Of a stretch of DNA of 64,000 nt, positions 36,941 through 50,760 are shown piece after piece (the first letter of the stretch is position 1; each line of letters starts with the position of its first letter). A program made the translations under genes and the position numbers. The notes beneath the pieces are model-generated. The model was given only the letters and a program-made list of their open reading frames with translations, did no database searches and was not told the DNA's origin. The stretch comes from Gymnorhina tibicen (Eukaryota; Chordata; Aves; Passeriformes; Artamidae), in assembly GCA_013399875.1 (NCBI GenBank), contig VXAZ01007517.1, positions 558,001 through 622,000 of the forward strand, written 5' to 3'.

Positions 36941-39900
36941 AAAAAGATAATGTCCTTTCTGTTTTGGCCAGATTAAAAAAAATTTGATGTTTTCTGGGGA
37001 GGGTGGAAGAAGTATCATCAATATTTTCTCTCTTTAAGATGAGTAAGTAATATGGAAAACATAGACTTTTTGCACTACTGTTTATAAAGCGATGGCACAG
37101 AAGATCTGTGTGTTCTGTTCAGAGACAATCCATGGAAAAAGTGGCCCATGCAAAACAAGAGTTTGTAAGGTGCCTCATGTACTAGATAATTTGTCTCACC
37201 ATCCCCCTCCTCTCATGGTCCAAAACCACAAAATACAACCACATGTTTGGCTAATAATCTTCCAAACTGAAAAGAGGACCATTAAGGGAGGGCAGATCTG
37301 TTTTTAAGCTCAAAAGAGTCAGCCATTTCAACAGTAACAGACACCTTTCTCCAAGTGGTCCGAGTGTGGTTCCCATGTCCCATCCCTTCTGAGCAAAAGT
37401 GAAGTCAAGTAGCTACAGGCTGGGAGCAAGTTCACCTGCAAGAGCTAGACTACAACAAAAGAAGGCAGAGGTGTCCCAGGGATGTGAAAGTACAGAGAAC
37501 CTGGTCTAAGTGTCTGAGATAATCCGTATCCATATGCAAGCAAAGGGTGCTGTGCGTGTGTAACTATTGGTACTGAACCAGAGCTCATTCATTGCACCTG
37601 ACTTGGGGCAGGCACTGTTAGTTCCATTACAGTATATTGTAACTTAATATTTACACACGGAAATAACTGAGTGAATGGCCTCAGCCTGGGTGACTTATGC
37701 TACACTCATCAAGGCAGTCAATCTCCTAGAGGGTTCCAGATTTGCTTAACTCCTGTGGGTTTGCTAAATGTGATATAAATAATGGGGCTGGCATCACTTT
37801 CCTCAACAAGAAGGAAAGACTGATTTTCATGGTAAAAAAATATCCATTTGTGAAGACAATATTGTCTAAGGTAAAATGTGAGAGCTGGGGTCTCAAAGGA
37901 TGTGGAAGTTTAAGAAAATGTGAGATCTGATCCAGAGTTCACTGAAGTCATGGAAAGATTTCCCTTGCCTCTATTAGTGGGTATTGAATGAGCCCCTTGG
38001 ATCAACAGAAACAGAGAAAAAGCCAGAAACAAGTTATCATGACAAGTCAGAGTGATGGCAACAGCACTCAGAAAAATATGAAACTGTAATAAATGTGATG
38101 TAAAAGTTATGCTTCTATTTTAATAGTTGGCATTTGCTCTTCTAGTCCACTTGCTTAAGCGCCAGGGTCAAAGTATTTAATATCCATTAGGCATTTTAGA
38201 TCTGGTTTTTTGATCATTACTCACTTTCAGTAGCCCATGTTCATTTGGTGTTCTTAATATGATGACTATGTCCAAGTTCTTACTGATATATTCTGTATTG
38301 GACACCACTGATGAATTTATTCCAATAGGCAGCCCCTGAAAGTAAATAGATTTAGTTTATCAGATCGTCTTTTATTTCACATGATGAGCAGGAATATGTT
38401 GCATGTATTAATTCTAAGTTTCAGGCGACACAGATGGTTGTACATACATGTGCACATGCACACATAGACACAAAAGATCCATCTGTAGATTAGGAAAAAC
38501 TTCTTGCAAAGAAGACTATGTCACTGAATTTATTGAGCTCAAGTTAATCAGAGGTGGAGCTATGCAGTGAAGCAGGCTTTGTTTTATCAAGACAGTACAG
38601 TCTTCATGTATTTTTACAATGGTCTTCACAGCCCAGAGTTAAGATGGCATGTAGACAGCTGATTTACAACTGGGGGGAAACAGCTATCTAGAATTCTGTA
38701 CCTGTTTGGGAGAGTTTTGAATAAGTTATTTACATTTCTATTACTTTACAGCTGGTCTGGATGAAATTTTGTGGCGTGGGGTTGTTCACTATAGGTGTGT
38801 TGTCACAGTTCAGGCAGCTGGTGCTGTCTACAATCTTCTGAGAATTTGATGAACTGGAAACCTGCGCCCTCCTGCCTGCTAAGGACCAGACTAAATGAAA
38901 TAAGGTAGGAAGTGGAAGGAGACGTGTGCTTTAGAAGAGAATACCTGATCCCTCCTTTTCTTTCTGGGAACTTACCTGCTTCACATGGAGGCAACAAAAA
39001 CACATTTAGTAAGTTCGTAACCTACTTTAGAAAAGCCTGATTAAAGCAGAGCAAGGAGCAGAATGTCTTTATGCATCTGTGAATATAAATGAGACTTGCT
39101 TTCCTTGATCTAGCCCACCAAATATTTTCTATCTCCTTTGGATTGAAAAAAAGGAGGCAGAGTCATACAAAAAAATGGGTGGGTAATGCTTTTTAAAAAA
39201 TATTCAGGAGAAAAAAAATCCTTGGCATACCAAGTATCTTTTTTCTCAAACATACCTTGATAAATGTGTTCAAATATACAGTTTAGAGATCATTAATTTC
39301 ATCTTACTAATTAAAATGGTACTTATACATCCACAGTGACATTCTACTTTATCTTTGCCTTCTGAAGCTTGTTTATAAAACCCCTTAAATTTACATTTGA
39401 AAATAATTTTAGCATGAAGCTTATATTCAAAATTTATTGAGTGTCTGCAATATGTTTTCACCTTTATATACAAGGTATTTTTTTCTACATCTACATGTGA
39501 GGTAGGAATAGACATAAAAGCTTTAAAAAATTAAGAGAAGAAGCATCTAAAAACAGACCATTAAACTGTTCCTAGCACATGACTTTTAAGACATAACATG
39601 TTTTACTGAATCTTTTAATGCTATGTATTTCTTATATATTACCTTTCATCAAATTTCAGTTTTCTATAATCCTTACAATTTCCTGAAAAGGAAAAAAAAG
39701 TGGTAAGCATAGTTTTGTTTGATGAAATCAAAGTCCAAAGTCAGATATTTGAGACCTAATGTATATCACTAAATAAAATCCTTTCCCATTCCTCCCAGTG
39801 TGCCATGATTTGTTCTCAGATGAAAGTTATGTTTATGACTGGAGAATCTGTCATCAATTATTTGATATAATTTGACCTTCTGTGAATAAATGAACATGGT

Positions 39901-40259
39901 AATAAGCTTCAGCATAAGGAAAATCAGACAGTTTTAAACTGCATTACATAAATCTTATAGAACATTGTATGAGAAATACAAGCACTATTCAGTCACTGAG
40001 CATTTCTTTCCATCACTCAACTGCCTGCTACCCTTCCAGGATTAAAAGCTGCAAATAGACACCTTTGTCTAATATGCAGAGTGACTTCTAAGAGCTGAGA
40101 AACATTTCCTGCAGGGTACAGAGATCACCAGCCTTTGAGATCAAATTATGACAAGGCCAAATCATAACCAGGGTAGTTTTCATTTTTAAGTATCATAAGA
40201 ATTACAGAGGTACTTGGACACAAACTGGTTTATTCTGGTTTGAGTGGAAGAATTAACAT
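36941..40259. other. Non-coding DNA, no gene recognised
   Basis: No gene is seen. A perfect donor word in reverse (minus-strand GAAGCAG|GTAAGTTCC at 38974-38982) has no convincing acceptor partner. Around 37931-37970 the words TCCAGAGTTCACTGAAGTCATGG resemble half of an old amniote palindromic repeat. Confidence 0.5.
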
Positions 40260-40450
40260 TGCTATTTTATTAAAATATTAGTATTTTGTGCTGTAAATGC
40301 TCATCAACATGGCAATTGTTTGATTTTTGTAAGCTTTCTACAAATTTTACTGTTTCTAAGGCAGTTTATGTATGTCTTGAACAAAATCATTAATACAACA
40401 GATTATTTCCCTTTTAAATATTTAGTAATGATTGTCATGATATAAAATTT
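40260..40450. promoter_or_regulatory. Candidate conserved non-coding element (weak)
   Basis: An AT-rich but non-repetitive block with GCTCATCAACATGGCAATTG, ATCATTAATACAAC and AGTAATGATTGTCATGAT. The homeodomain-like words and the absence of simple repeats suggest constraint. It is weaker than the block at 21.5 kb, and composition alone supports it. Confidence 0.22.
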
Positions 40451-42251
40451 ATGATAGATATCCTCATGCCCAGGTAGAAAAACATGCAACTTTCTTTTCT
40501 TAATTGAAAAGGGAGTTATGGGACTACATAATGTTTGGTAAGAGCAGTCTAGGAGAACAAAACAATGTGTTTGATATTAGAATGAAGTAATCCATATGGA
40601 TTGTCCCAACTAAAAATATAGTATGCAATTTAATGTGTGCTATAATGTCACAATGTCAATGGCATCTGTTGACTCAAAGTCACAGGATTCTTTTGGTCTG
40701 AAACGGAAAACTAGTTTTGACATTTCATCATCTCATTTGTAGTCATGATCATGATTCATGCACAGTTTTAACATGACCAACTAAAAATCCATAGAGAGTA
40801 ACTTAGATAATGAAAAAATGTGGGTTTGTGCTTTTCTTCTTGGTGTTTTGGTTTTGTTTGACCTTTTTTTGTGTTGTTGGGTTTTTTTCTTTCTTTGGTT
40901 TTTTAGTAGTTTGATTTTGGTCTTGGCTTTTTATAAACATAAAGACCAAGATCCACTTGTAATTTTTGAGTTTTGAAAATGGTTGACTGATACAAAACCT
41001 AATTTTCTATGATGAATGTATTATGTCCATGATACAGATCCCCTTAAAAGCCCAGGAAGGCCTCTCTCAGCTTCCCGTTTAGTCACTTTTTCAAAAGAAT
41101 TTCCCAGAATTTGGTTGCCAGACTCTAAGTCTCCAGTGATCCCCTTCTCATTGCTCTGTTTTCAAGCAGTGTATCCTTTTTATGAAATTTGGCTTGGGAA
41201 TGATGCTGATCTTGACAAAAGTGAGGTGGGGAATTTAGTAGTTTGTGCCAGGACTTTGGCTGCTATTCCTGTTTTGTAATTACCTTATCTATGAGGGGTT
41301 TGTATTACCCCATCAAACTAACAAAATAAATAAATACCCCAGTATAATTCACACCATGTTATTCTACTTTGCTAATTTCTTGAAGGATTTTTGGCTTTAG
41401 TTAGTTGGATGACGTGTCTTTTTTCTTTTTATCATTCCTGAGGTCTAACAAGCATCATTTTTTATCCAGCTGAAGCATGTAGCATGTATAAAGATTAGTG
41501 ACCTAAAGAGAAACCCACCAGTGTCCAAACAATTAGAAAGATTCTATGCATGCTTATTAGGTCAGCCCCAGAGACATGGCACTTGTGTTTAGCATTTAAA
41601 CTGCTCTTCCTAGTAAGCATATTCCAAGTTTAATCCTATTTCAGACTTAGTTGAGCTCAATTTGGGTTTAGTTCTTCAGTTGTATTCTATACAGATTGTG
41701 ATTTAACTGGCATACATATTATGCCCTACCGTAACCCACATCTCAAAGTGCTCTGAAGAATAAATAGACAGTTTTGAGTCCTAAGTTAGTTGTGGTTCCT
41801 TTACAAGTTACACAAGGGATGGTCAAGATGGTTTGTGGACCAAGCAAAGCAGAAATAGAATATGCTCACTCCACATACTTTTATTATTTTTGTTATGTGG
41901 GTTCATAAAGAATCAGGCTGTTTCAATCTTACTTATGCTGACCAGGTCTTATTCTACCCATAGTCTGTGGCATTCTTTCCAGTGACAGCTTCTTGGTGAA
42001 TAACCATGTTCTCAGCTATGATGCAGTTGTAGATTAGTTTGCTTCCTACTGGATAGGTCAGCACTTCTACAGGTATGTGTCTGTGGAAGCTGTTGCTATC
42101 ACATCAAAAGTGCTGAACAGAAAAGAATTTAAGAACCCCTTACAGTAAGCAAAGCATATTCTGTATTGGTTTTGTGAGTTGAGTTATTCAGGATTTTATT
42201 TTACTAAGCAGTTTTTTGGTGGTTCATTTTATTATTTTTTTTTCATATCAG
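40451..42251. other. Non-coding DNA, no gene recognised
   Basis: A G/T-rich low-complexity stretch lies at about 40825-40930 (runs of T broken by GG). A few words near 41735-41770 (CTCAAAGTGCTCTGAAGAATAAA) recall the tail of amniote SINE-type repeats but are too short to call. Confidence 0.5.
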
Positions 42252-42405
42252 ATGTGCAGAAGGCAAACCTAATCTAATTTGTGGAAATTCTGGGTTTGTT
42301 TATTTGGTGGAGGTTTTATTTTCTACAAAAAGGCAATGGATAAGAAAGCGTTGCACTCCGTAGCACAGTGCCTTGCAGCTTTGGAAGTTTCCGAGTGCTA
42401 TGCAG
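42252..42405 (+). other. Candidate exon A of an unidentified transcript
   Basis: Preceded by a strong acceptor: the pyrimidine-rich tract ATTATTTTTTTTTCATATCAG ends at 42251. It is followed by a consensus donor, TATGCAG|GTGAGTGG, at 42406. The length of 154 nt is normal for a vertebrate internal exon. Three CpGs fall in its last 60 bases (42349, 42359 and 42392). No single frame is open from end to end, so it would be non-coding, untranslated, or would hold a start: an ATG in fair context at 42336 opens MDKKALHSVAQCLAALEVSE up to the donor. I do not recognise the product. The near-ideal boundaries at both ends are the main support. Confidence 0.38.
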
Positions 42406-42454
42406 GTGAGTGGAACTCCCAACTCCAGGTTTCTTTTTTTTTTTTGCTATGCAG
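42396..42454 (+). repeat. 10-bp direct repeat bounding an intron-like 49-nt piece
   Basis: TGCTATGCAG occurs exactly at 42396-42405 and again at 42445-42454. The segment 42406-42454 starts GTGAGT and ends with a 12-base T-run and GCTATGCAG, so it has GT...AG ends. Taking it out would restore one uninterrupted copy of the repeat. At 49 nt it is shorter than nearly all vertebrate introns. It may be a very short intron, two overlapping alternative splice sites, or a small duplication/insertion. Confidence 0.6.
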
Positions 42455-42626
42455 GCTTCACCTCGAGATGCACAGATATAGTAGGAGTCTCAGAAACCAG
42501 ACCATAAAGCGACAATCTGCCCAATCGAGTGTTGAGAAGAGGGAAGATGGGAACAGAGACTGTGGCTTAAGCCCTACTCTGCTGTACAGAAATGCCTGTA
42601 GCAGATTCAAGATAATGAACCAAGAG
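42455..42626 (+). other. Candidate exon B of an unidentified transcript
   Basis: Preceded by the acceptor (T)12GCTATGCAG and followed by an ideal donor, CCAAGAG|GTAAGTAAG, at 42627. The length is 172 nt. One frame is open throughout: after one leading base there are 57 codons, starting LHLEMHRYSRSLRNQ and ending FKIMNQE exactly at the donor. Three CpGs are kept (42464, 42510 and 42526). I do not recognise the peptide, and it lacks obvious domain features. The exon could belong to a lncRNA, an untranslated region, or a poorly conserved coding gene. The splice-site pair is the best in the window. Confidence 0.42.
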
Positions 42627-45600
42627 GTAAGTAAGAAATCCCTTTGAAAAGAAGTACTAACTGTCTTCCTAAAGGGTGGAGGAGAAAAATCACTTTTGTC
42701 TTGTAAATTGGTTGATGAGAGCATAATTTTTGAGGTTAGAGACCCTCTTTTAACACTCCTCTCCTCAACATTTTTGTGCCTACACTCTTTCCTTGCCTAG
42801 GGCGATCAGTGAATTACACTGTATTATTAAGTACTAATGGCTTTAGTGGATAAAAAAGGAACCAAAACAAAACAGAAATAATCTATAACCAAATTGCTTC
42901 TGACAAAGTTTCTCTGTTTTGCATATAGTTTTGCACAATTCTCATGCTTTTGGCTTGAGAAAAGAATAAAAAAAATAAGCAGATGAGCCTCTTAAATATG
43001 TTGAACATTAATATGAATAAATACTCTGTTGACTACATTCCTAAGATAAATGCAGTTAGCTCGGTAGAGTTTAAGGGCATGAAAAACAGAGCAAAACTAG
43101 AGGTTTTTCTTTTTACTACATTGCTGTGTGAGTTGTGAGAAAAATTTGAGTTTCACCTACTTGAAATATTTCAGACAAAATGCATAGCGTGGAACAAAGT
43201 TATAGGAAATAATTTGCAGCATCTTTAATTTTGCAACACTTATTTTACCTTGCCAGAAATATTGCATCTCATGCTCTGTAAGTTTTGCTTCTGCCTGGCA
43301 AATAAACAGTGATTTCAGTATTTCGACATATTTCTGAGAAAGCTTTTGGTCATGCTGGTAAATTTATAATGAAATGTTTAGTTTCTGAGAAGTGTATTAG
43401 GCTGTGTGCATCTATAAAAACTGTGTATCTTTTTGAACCCTCACAGATTCTTGCAGTGTTATGAGAAACATATATTTCATATAAAGCACTTTGACTATAT
43501 CTATGCTAGTAAATAAAATGGTCGGAGATTGTTGTCACCTCTGGTGCATAAATTATTTAAAGTCTCTTTACTCCTTTGCCTCCAAACCATCATACTGAGA
43601 CAAATACCCAACATGCCTGCTCCTGATGATGTCCCAGCTGTAATGTAGGTCAGTGACAGCCAGTCTGGGTAAAAATTTGTCAAAGTAAAATCCTGCCATA
43701 CTTGACTTCATGCCCTAGCCCTGGTCTGTGTAGTCCTTTAGATGTGACCTAATAGCTGAGTCACTATGGATAAAGGATTCCCTGATAACTTGCAATGGTG
43801 AGTAGGAAAAACAGTGTCTAAACAGATGAGCAAATATTGGTTCAGGCTTTAAGAGGAAGATGGGATGACATAGATAACCCAGCCATGCTCTTCTCCATCA
43901 TTGCTTCCCTTTGAGTAAAGGAATTATATTTTGGAAGAGGAAAGGAGGCGGAGGAGTACATGGTCATTCATTCATGTCAGTAACCCCCAAAGCTGCTCCT
44001 GTCAAGGTCAGTATTGCAGGAGCCTTTTATCTTAGTAATGACAACATAATCAGTTTTCTCCAAAAAGATGTCAGCAAGAAATTGCTCCTTGTTTTTGTTC
44101 CTGGTAAATGTATGAGCCTGGAAGCTTCAATATGACCTTCCAAGACTACACAGTGACCTGGTTTTGCTCCCTCCCACATAGTGAAATAGGCAAAGAGCAG
44201 CACAGGGCTAGCTGGGTTAGCACTATGAACATCGAGGTCAAAGAAATTCAGGAGTTTTTACTGTTTCATTACAGAGGAGGGTACTTAGGGACAGAACATA
44301 CTGGAAAATCAGGATTTCCATCCCTGTTGCAGAGATAATGCAACAGCTGTAGTTTAGGGGCTGAAACAGTGAAATAATTTTTCTGTGTTCCTAGAAGGGG
44401 TGGGAGGGAAGTGACCAGGAAAATTTTTAAATTAAGAAAATCCACCCCAACCCGCCAAAACCACCTGCATAAAAGCTATGCATACAGTGTATGATACAAG
44501 CAATTTATCATCGCTGTGAGTAGGCTGGAGTGAGCTAAGCTTTCCAAATACTGTTCTTACTGTGGAATGTGGCCATTCTTCATTATAGTCTTCAGAGCAT
44601 AAGTATTTCTAAACCCAAAGAGTTTCACAGCATATTTTAAATGATGAGTTATCACATTAAATGTTCTCAGTGACTCCAGAGTTTCTGCATTTGAGCTACT
44701 TCTTATTGCAGAAAAATTACACAACAACAGTAGGGAAAATAACTATTTCACCCCCAATACTAGCTCATCAAAATGTAAATATTTTCTCCCTATTATTTTA
44801 TTTCAGTGTGGGTTTTTGAAAATATATAAAAGTGCTGGACTTGAGAAATACAAGTCTTAAACCAGACTTGTAACCAGCATTGTCCTTGAAGCTCTAGAAC
44901 TAGCCTAAAATGCAGTTTTGGGTAGAAATAGAAATTCTCCTAATAGGGAAAACTGTAAATGGGGGTGTTTAGATCTGTAGCATCTGTGCAATATAATTCA
45001 TGTCAAATGAACTAAGTAGTGTAAGCTGGTCATTATGACTCCCAGTGAAGTCAGTGGGAAGGGAAATGCTCACAGGAACACATACATGCACAAGACAATT
45101 AATTCCTCATCTTTTAGACATGCATTTTTTTACAATTAAATGAATTTGATATTTGAATATTTGAGATATATATTTATTTACATACAGTAAAAAGTATCTT
45201 ACAACACAACAGATAAAAAAAAGCATAAATAAATATAGACTTGGGGTACTCCTCTCTTGAGATACAGAAAATACAGAGACTACACTCACGAGGAAGCAAG
45301 AGAAAAGGACACATGGGGTTTTTGTTGATATGCTTGCTTTTCTTAAATATTCTAGTCTAAGAAAGATGGAGTACTTGTGTTTTGAAAGGATTCTGGAAGC
45401 ATCAAACATTCTCCTCTATTCGGTTGGTCCAGTGGATCCAACACTGAAGCTGATTCTTAGGATATAATCAAATTATCACCATGTTCAGTGAAATTTTTGA
45501 TTCAGTCTGGACAACTGAAATGAGACCAATTTTCAGATAAAATGAAGTGCTAAAATGAGGTTTATGGAGCCATGAGGAACATATTCTCTGTTACTCCAGT

Positions 45601-48600
45601 TTATGTAAAATTCATGTAATTTCATGTTTAATAAGAATACTGGAATTTCTGAGTGAACCTTGAGCACAGTTGTGAGTACTCCTTTGCTGATTTATGCTTT
45701 GCATTCTCACATGATTTTGACAATGAACCAGATAAAATTTGGCAGTTTTGACTGTGTTTCATCTTGAGATTTAGAGCTTATTTGGACCTGAAACACAAGC
45801 AAAACTTGTAGCTGTGAACCCACCCAGAAAGAAACTGAAGAAAACAGTGACTCAGCCCTCCAAAAAATTAAATCTGGGATTTTCACATAATTCTGACTTA
45901 CGGATATTAAAATTAGGTGAGATGAATCCTGTGCTCCAGCCACACCACTGCTGGTGACAAGAAGCAATAGCTTCCAGATGTAGCCTACGTGGCACTAGGA
46001 GACAAATTTCCCTATTCTCTCTGTTGCTTCTTCCACACAAGCAGTTGAAATGGCAGAGCTTTAACACAGTGGAAACCCAGTTCTACCCCTACACCAATCT
46101 GCTCACCTGTCTGCCAGGTACCACCAAGTGCACTCATCCAAATCCATGTCCTCTACTTAATGTACATTCACCTATTGCATGTTTCACTTCTGCAAGGTTT
46201 TCATTGACAGAGGCTTTTTGCCTCCTTATGCTGGTCCCACATTCTCAGGCAGGGGAAAGACCTTGAAAACAGCTGGTTTTTGGCAGAGGTTGGAAAGCCA
46301 AGATGTTTCTGCACTCAAGTACTTATCTGAAGGGTCTGTCTTCAGCTCTACTAAATGCCTCCGCCTTGATAGACCTGGCAACTACTGCTGTTGTGCACGA
46401 CTTTAGCAGGCTGGAAACTTCTGCACCACACTAACCAAAGCTGTATATCAGTACTAGCTCTCTCATCCTGCCAGCAAACTTATGTCATGCTAGAGAGGTA
46501 TGACATGGAATTAAGTTTTTTGTTTTGTACTACCACAGGCATAAGATTACAAATACAGATTAAAAACAAATAAAGTGGGAACAAAGTCTCAAGTGAAATG
46601 GGTTTATAAGGAGGAAAGAATTTGCATGCGCAGACAGATTTTGTATGGTTTCAAGTCAGCTATAGTTTATTATTGTATCTTCATTTTTTCCAGTGAATCA
46701 CATCCTTTATTATCTTAGCTGAATTTGCCAGTGATGGAGAACTGAACTGCCACTGGTGATAACAGGTCTGGTGATCTATCCATGAACTGTAACCACACTA
46801 AACTGCCTAGTTTGTTGGGTTTTTTCTGTTACACGTTTGGGCAGCCTCTGGCTCTTCACTATTGCTCTCAGAGCTCAATTCTAAAGAAAAAAAAGGCCTT
46901 TTCAAGTTTATTGAGAAAGTCATTTAACTTTGTATTTTTTCCTGATCGTCCTTCTCCTTGTATGCAGTTCAGAAGTCTAGGATGTTTTTGACTTTAGTAC
47001 CGAAATAGGAATAAATTATACCTCAGATTAAAGAAACATGCATGGTGAACACGTATACAATCTGATAGTTTTTTCTCTAGGAGATATCTTCTCAAGCAGT
47101 CAGGTTTGTAAAGGAATTGCAGAACAAAACACACTTTTTGCTGATGATTAGTAGTAGTTTCAAAGTTTTTCTGGCACGTATCATTCATATGTAAGATTCA
47201 AGAAATGTTCTGTCCAAATTTAACTCTTCAGAGTCTCAAAGCATATCCCAAGCTTAAAAATTACAACACAAAAATTACATCACAAAGAAACAGATGATAA
47301 GCAAGCTTAAAACACTAATTGTATTGACTTAAATGACTCTTTGGTTGAACTAAGGAATAAAAAGGTCAAGAGTAGTCTTAATGGTTTCCCAGTAAAACAG
47401 TATCAGGGGAGACAGTGAATGACAAGTCATGTGCTGCATTCTCTCACTGCAATGAACAATATGGATTATGAAATGACATGAAAGGGAAAGCTCTTGCACC
47501 TCAAGGAAACACAGCTCTGACCTCTAGCAGGAAGAGCACCTACAGCAAAATCCGACCAGCTCAGGTCAGTGAACTGTTACCCACATGAAGAAGTGCACCA
47601 GAATAAATGAGACTATTGAGATGGTCAGCTTCCTAGAAGTGTTTGCTACTTAAAATTGATGGAAGACCAGTGTGAAAGAGAACATGTAATTGATGTGGGA
47701 GAAAATCAAAGAAAAATGCATCACATCCTTTACTGTTTTCCACCCCATCATCTTTCTTTCCTTCATCTCATTCCATCCTCTATGACTGACGGGGGATAAC
47801 TTAGCAAGGACACTTCCTTGAGGGCATGAAGAGGAAAAGGGACTTGATGAGTTCTAATGATGAAGGCCACATACAACAGACAATTTCAATGTAACAGATG
47901 ACTTATAAAATATTAGTATAAGTCCAAAATTTTGCCCCAGGAAGAAAACATGAATTCCAAATCAAGACAGTGTCTTAGGGCCAAAGCAGGCAGGCCCTGA
48001 GTTTTTCTCTTGAGAAAAACTTCCAAGAAGAGAGAGAGTCCAGTTTGTACTTTGAGACTGAATGCAAACATGCACCAGCTAAGGGAGAGAGAAGGAGCAG
48101 GCAGAATCTCAAGCTGCAGTGAAAAAGAAAATGTAATCTCAGCAAACTTTCCAAGGTGAAGCCAGGCTTTGAAGAAAGAAGAAGGGAAAATAAGGGAAGA
48201 GAGAGGGACAAGCATTATGCTGCCAGACCTTTGCACTCATTTTAGCCAAGACACTGGAACAGCTAAAAAGGAGCTTTGGAGTCAGATATATTTTAAGTTT
48301 CTGTTTTCATATTTCATTTTTTGTTTCCAATTTTAGAGTCAGGAATTCATCTCACTGTTTGCTAGGACACATTTCTTTCCTTCTTTAGTCTTGTCTTGTG
48401 TAAAGAATGGGCTGTTTTGGCAAGAGGCATGCTATGGAGAAATAACCTGTGATGCTGGATTAACTCACGCTGGACGTTGTCCTTTACCATGTGATGAAGG
48501 AGAGCAATGGGTTTAGGGTGCAGAATGTCTTGTGAAGTTCTTGCTCGACACAGCCCCCACATGGGCTCAAAAACCCCAAGCTTCTCAGAAACCTAATTGA

Positions 48601-50760
48601 GCCAACAAGGAACTGTGTAAACTAAAAACTGTGTAAACTAGTATGTGAGCGAAAATGGGGCAGAGTGCAAATCGGACATTAAACAAGACATTTTTTAGCT
48701 CTCCCAAACCCTTCCAGATGTTAAAACAAGTAAACAGCACTTGACAATTTTGTTTTATTGTTAATCCTGGTATTAAGGTCAGCATTACCCTGCTCTTCTA
48801 CCTTGCCTCCTTACTACAAATACTGCTTGAGGTTCCAAATGTGTCAATTTTAGCTTTCTGTTGAAGGTAAACACGTGCACAAGGTCGCTTTTGTTACAGA
48901 GTGAGTAAGATAAATTTCCAGTGTAACCCAGCTCAAATAGAGCTGGGAATTTTTATATTTTAACAAAAAAGTATTTGTTCTACTTTGTGTTGGTGTCAGT
49001 GGCAGTTCTTATATGTAATACCATTAGCACTGGTAGCTGAAGTTCCCCACAAGGAAATGATTCAAGACAGATGATAATAAAAAGTGGGGGAAAATTGGGA
49101 TGTGGTTGCAGCAGCAAAAATCTCACTTATTAAGGTTATGTTTTCACTGCAGATTTTCTCAGCTGGTGTCCCCAGTTTGGCAACAACAAAGTCTTCCAAA
49201 GCAAGTGATGCCTTGATCTAAGCAAGAAGAATTACAAAGCTATAGATTAGTGTGTGTGCTAATTGTTCTTCTTCTTAGTCCGATAAACAGCTCACTTTGC
49301 AGGGAGCATTCCTATATCCCTCTTGTGCCTTACTACAGTTCCCTCTTTGCTTCACTCTGTTCATGGGAAACACTCAATATCTTCAGAACCATACCATGTC
49401 TCCATGGAAGCCCTGTCTTACACCTGTGACTCAGATCTAGTTATTGCTATTCTGTTCATCATAATACACTACCATAAAAAAAATAAAGTTATTGGTGCAA
49501 CAAAATATGAAATGGTATTTAAATTAGCAACAACAAATTAATCTTCCTTCACTGCGGACATTTATGGTGTGGAGTGCGATCCACAAGAAGCATTCTAGGT
49601 GTCACTATGACACTGAGATGAAGAAAACCATAAAAACATCTGTTCATTGTCTACAAAGAGAGGGGAGTTGAGATGTAGGCTTTTACATCAGTTGAGATGA
49701 ATCCCCCTCCAAGTGACTAATCTCAGCTGGGAGAGAGCTATCACTTTTACTGCCTTGAGTTCAGATCACTCTGAACTCATTGTCAGAGTGCATGCTGGAT
49801 TGCAGTGTTAAACAGATTAGCTGAGGTCATGAGAGATGCAAAGCAGAGTGGAGTACAGGCACTTACAGAGTCAGACCCTGCTTACCTGCCCTTTCCAGCT
49901 GAGTCCGGTCACTACTGGGGTGGGTGCCCCTTCACTTCATGCCACTTTTCAGTGTGGTTTACAATAGTCTGCTCACTAATGAGCATCTGTCTCAACTTAA
50001 ATGTTGTGGTTGTCCTAAGACTGATGTTTGCCGTGAAGGTGGAAGGCTAGACCAGAGATTATGGAATAAAAGGGGAGTGCTTGTACAGACAAGTGCCAGA
50101 CAGTAGAAAAGGTCACCACTTGCAGCTGACACTGGTGCAAACAGACCTTTTTAGATCTTTCCCATTATTGTTAAAACTAAACTGCCTGAATTCACACTGA
50201 CTGGGCAATGAGAAAAGTACTTGCACAGGCAGAGATACGTCTGAGACAAGAAGCAGCGAGTTTAGCTGAGAGACCATAGCTAAGAGTTAACAAATGAATG
50301 CTGGGGTTTCTGGAGAACCCATGAGCTTCCATGTAAGGGAGCTAAGGAGTCCCCAGACAGGATTGTTATCTTCCTAGGGGGAACTTTAAAAATCATAAGA
50401 TTCAAGCAAAGATATAACTAATATTAGAGGCTGATAGATGAGTGATTGATAAAATGGAGAGAAACTCTGCAGCATCATGATAGATTTAAACACCAAGCTT
50501 TAAAGACATAAATATGTAGGTGTGGGATTTCTATTCCAAATGTGATTTTGCATTGTGTTTATCCGGTCTAAAGGCTTCAGCAATGCAAATTGGATCTGCC
50601 TTGAAGAATTCATCTCAGAAACCACACTGATTAGACTTGGAATCAATCAGTTAGCCAGAGACATGCTCATCAGTTCTTCACTGTATCCTTGCATTTTCAA
50701 GAAAAAACAAAATACAGACATTGTCCAAGACAAATTTTCTAAACAGAGTTTTGGGGAAAC
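42627..50760. other. Non-coding DNA, no gene recognised
   Basis: No further well-bounded exon follows the candidates at 42.3-42.6 kb. Around 45030-45065, GACTCCCAGTGAAGTCAGTGG resembles part of an amniote palindromic repeat. A 16-bp tandem duplication (AACTGTGTAAACTAAA) lies at 48611-48640. Nothing else is recognised. Confidence 0.5.
48611..48640. repeat. Short tandem duplication
   Basis: The 16-nt unit AACTGTGTAAACTAAA is followed directly by a second copy whose first 14 bases are identical. Confidence 0.9.

Noticed and set aside
38960..39003. Perfect minus-strand donor (GCAG|GTAAGTT)
   Set aside because: No acceptor with a pyrimidine tract upstream on that strand and only a short chance frame.
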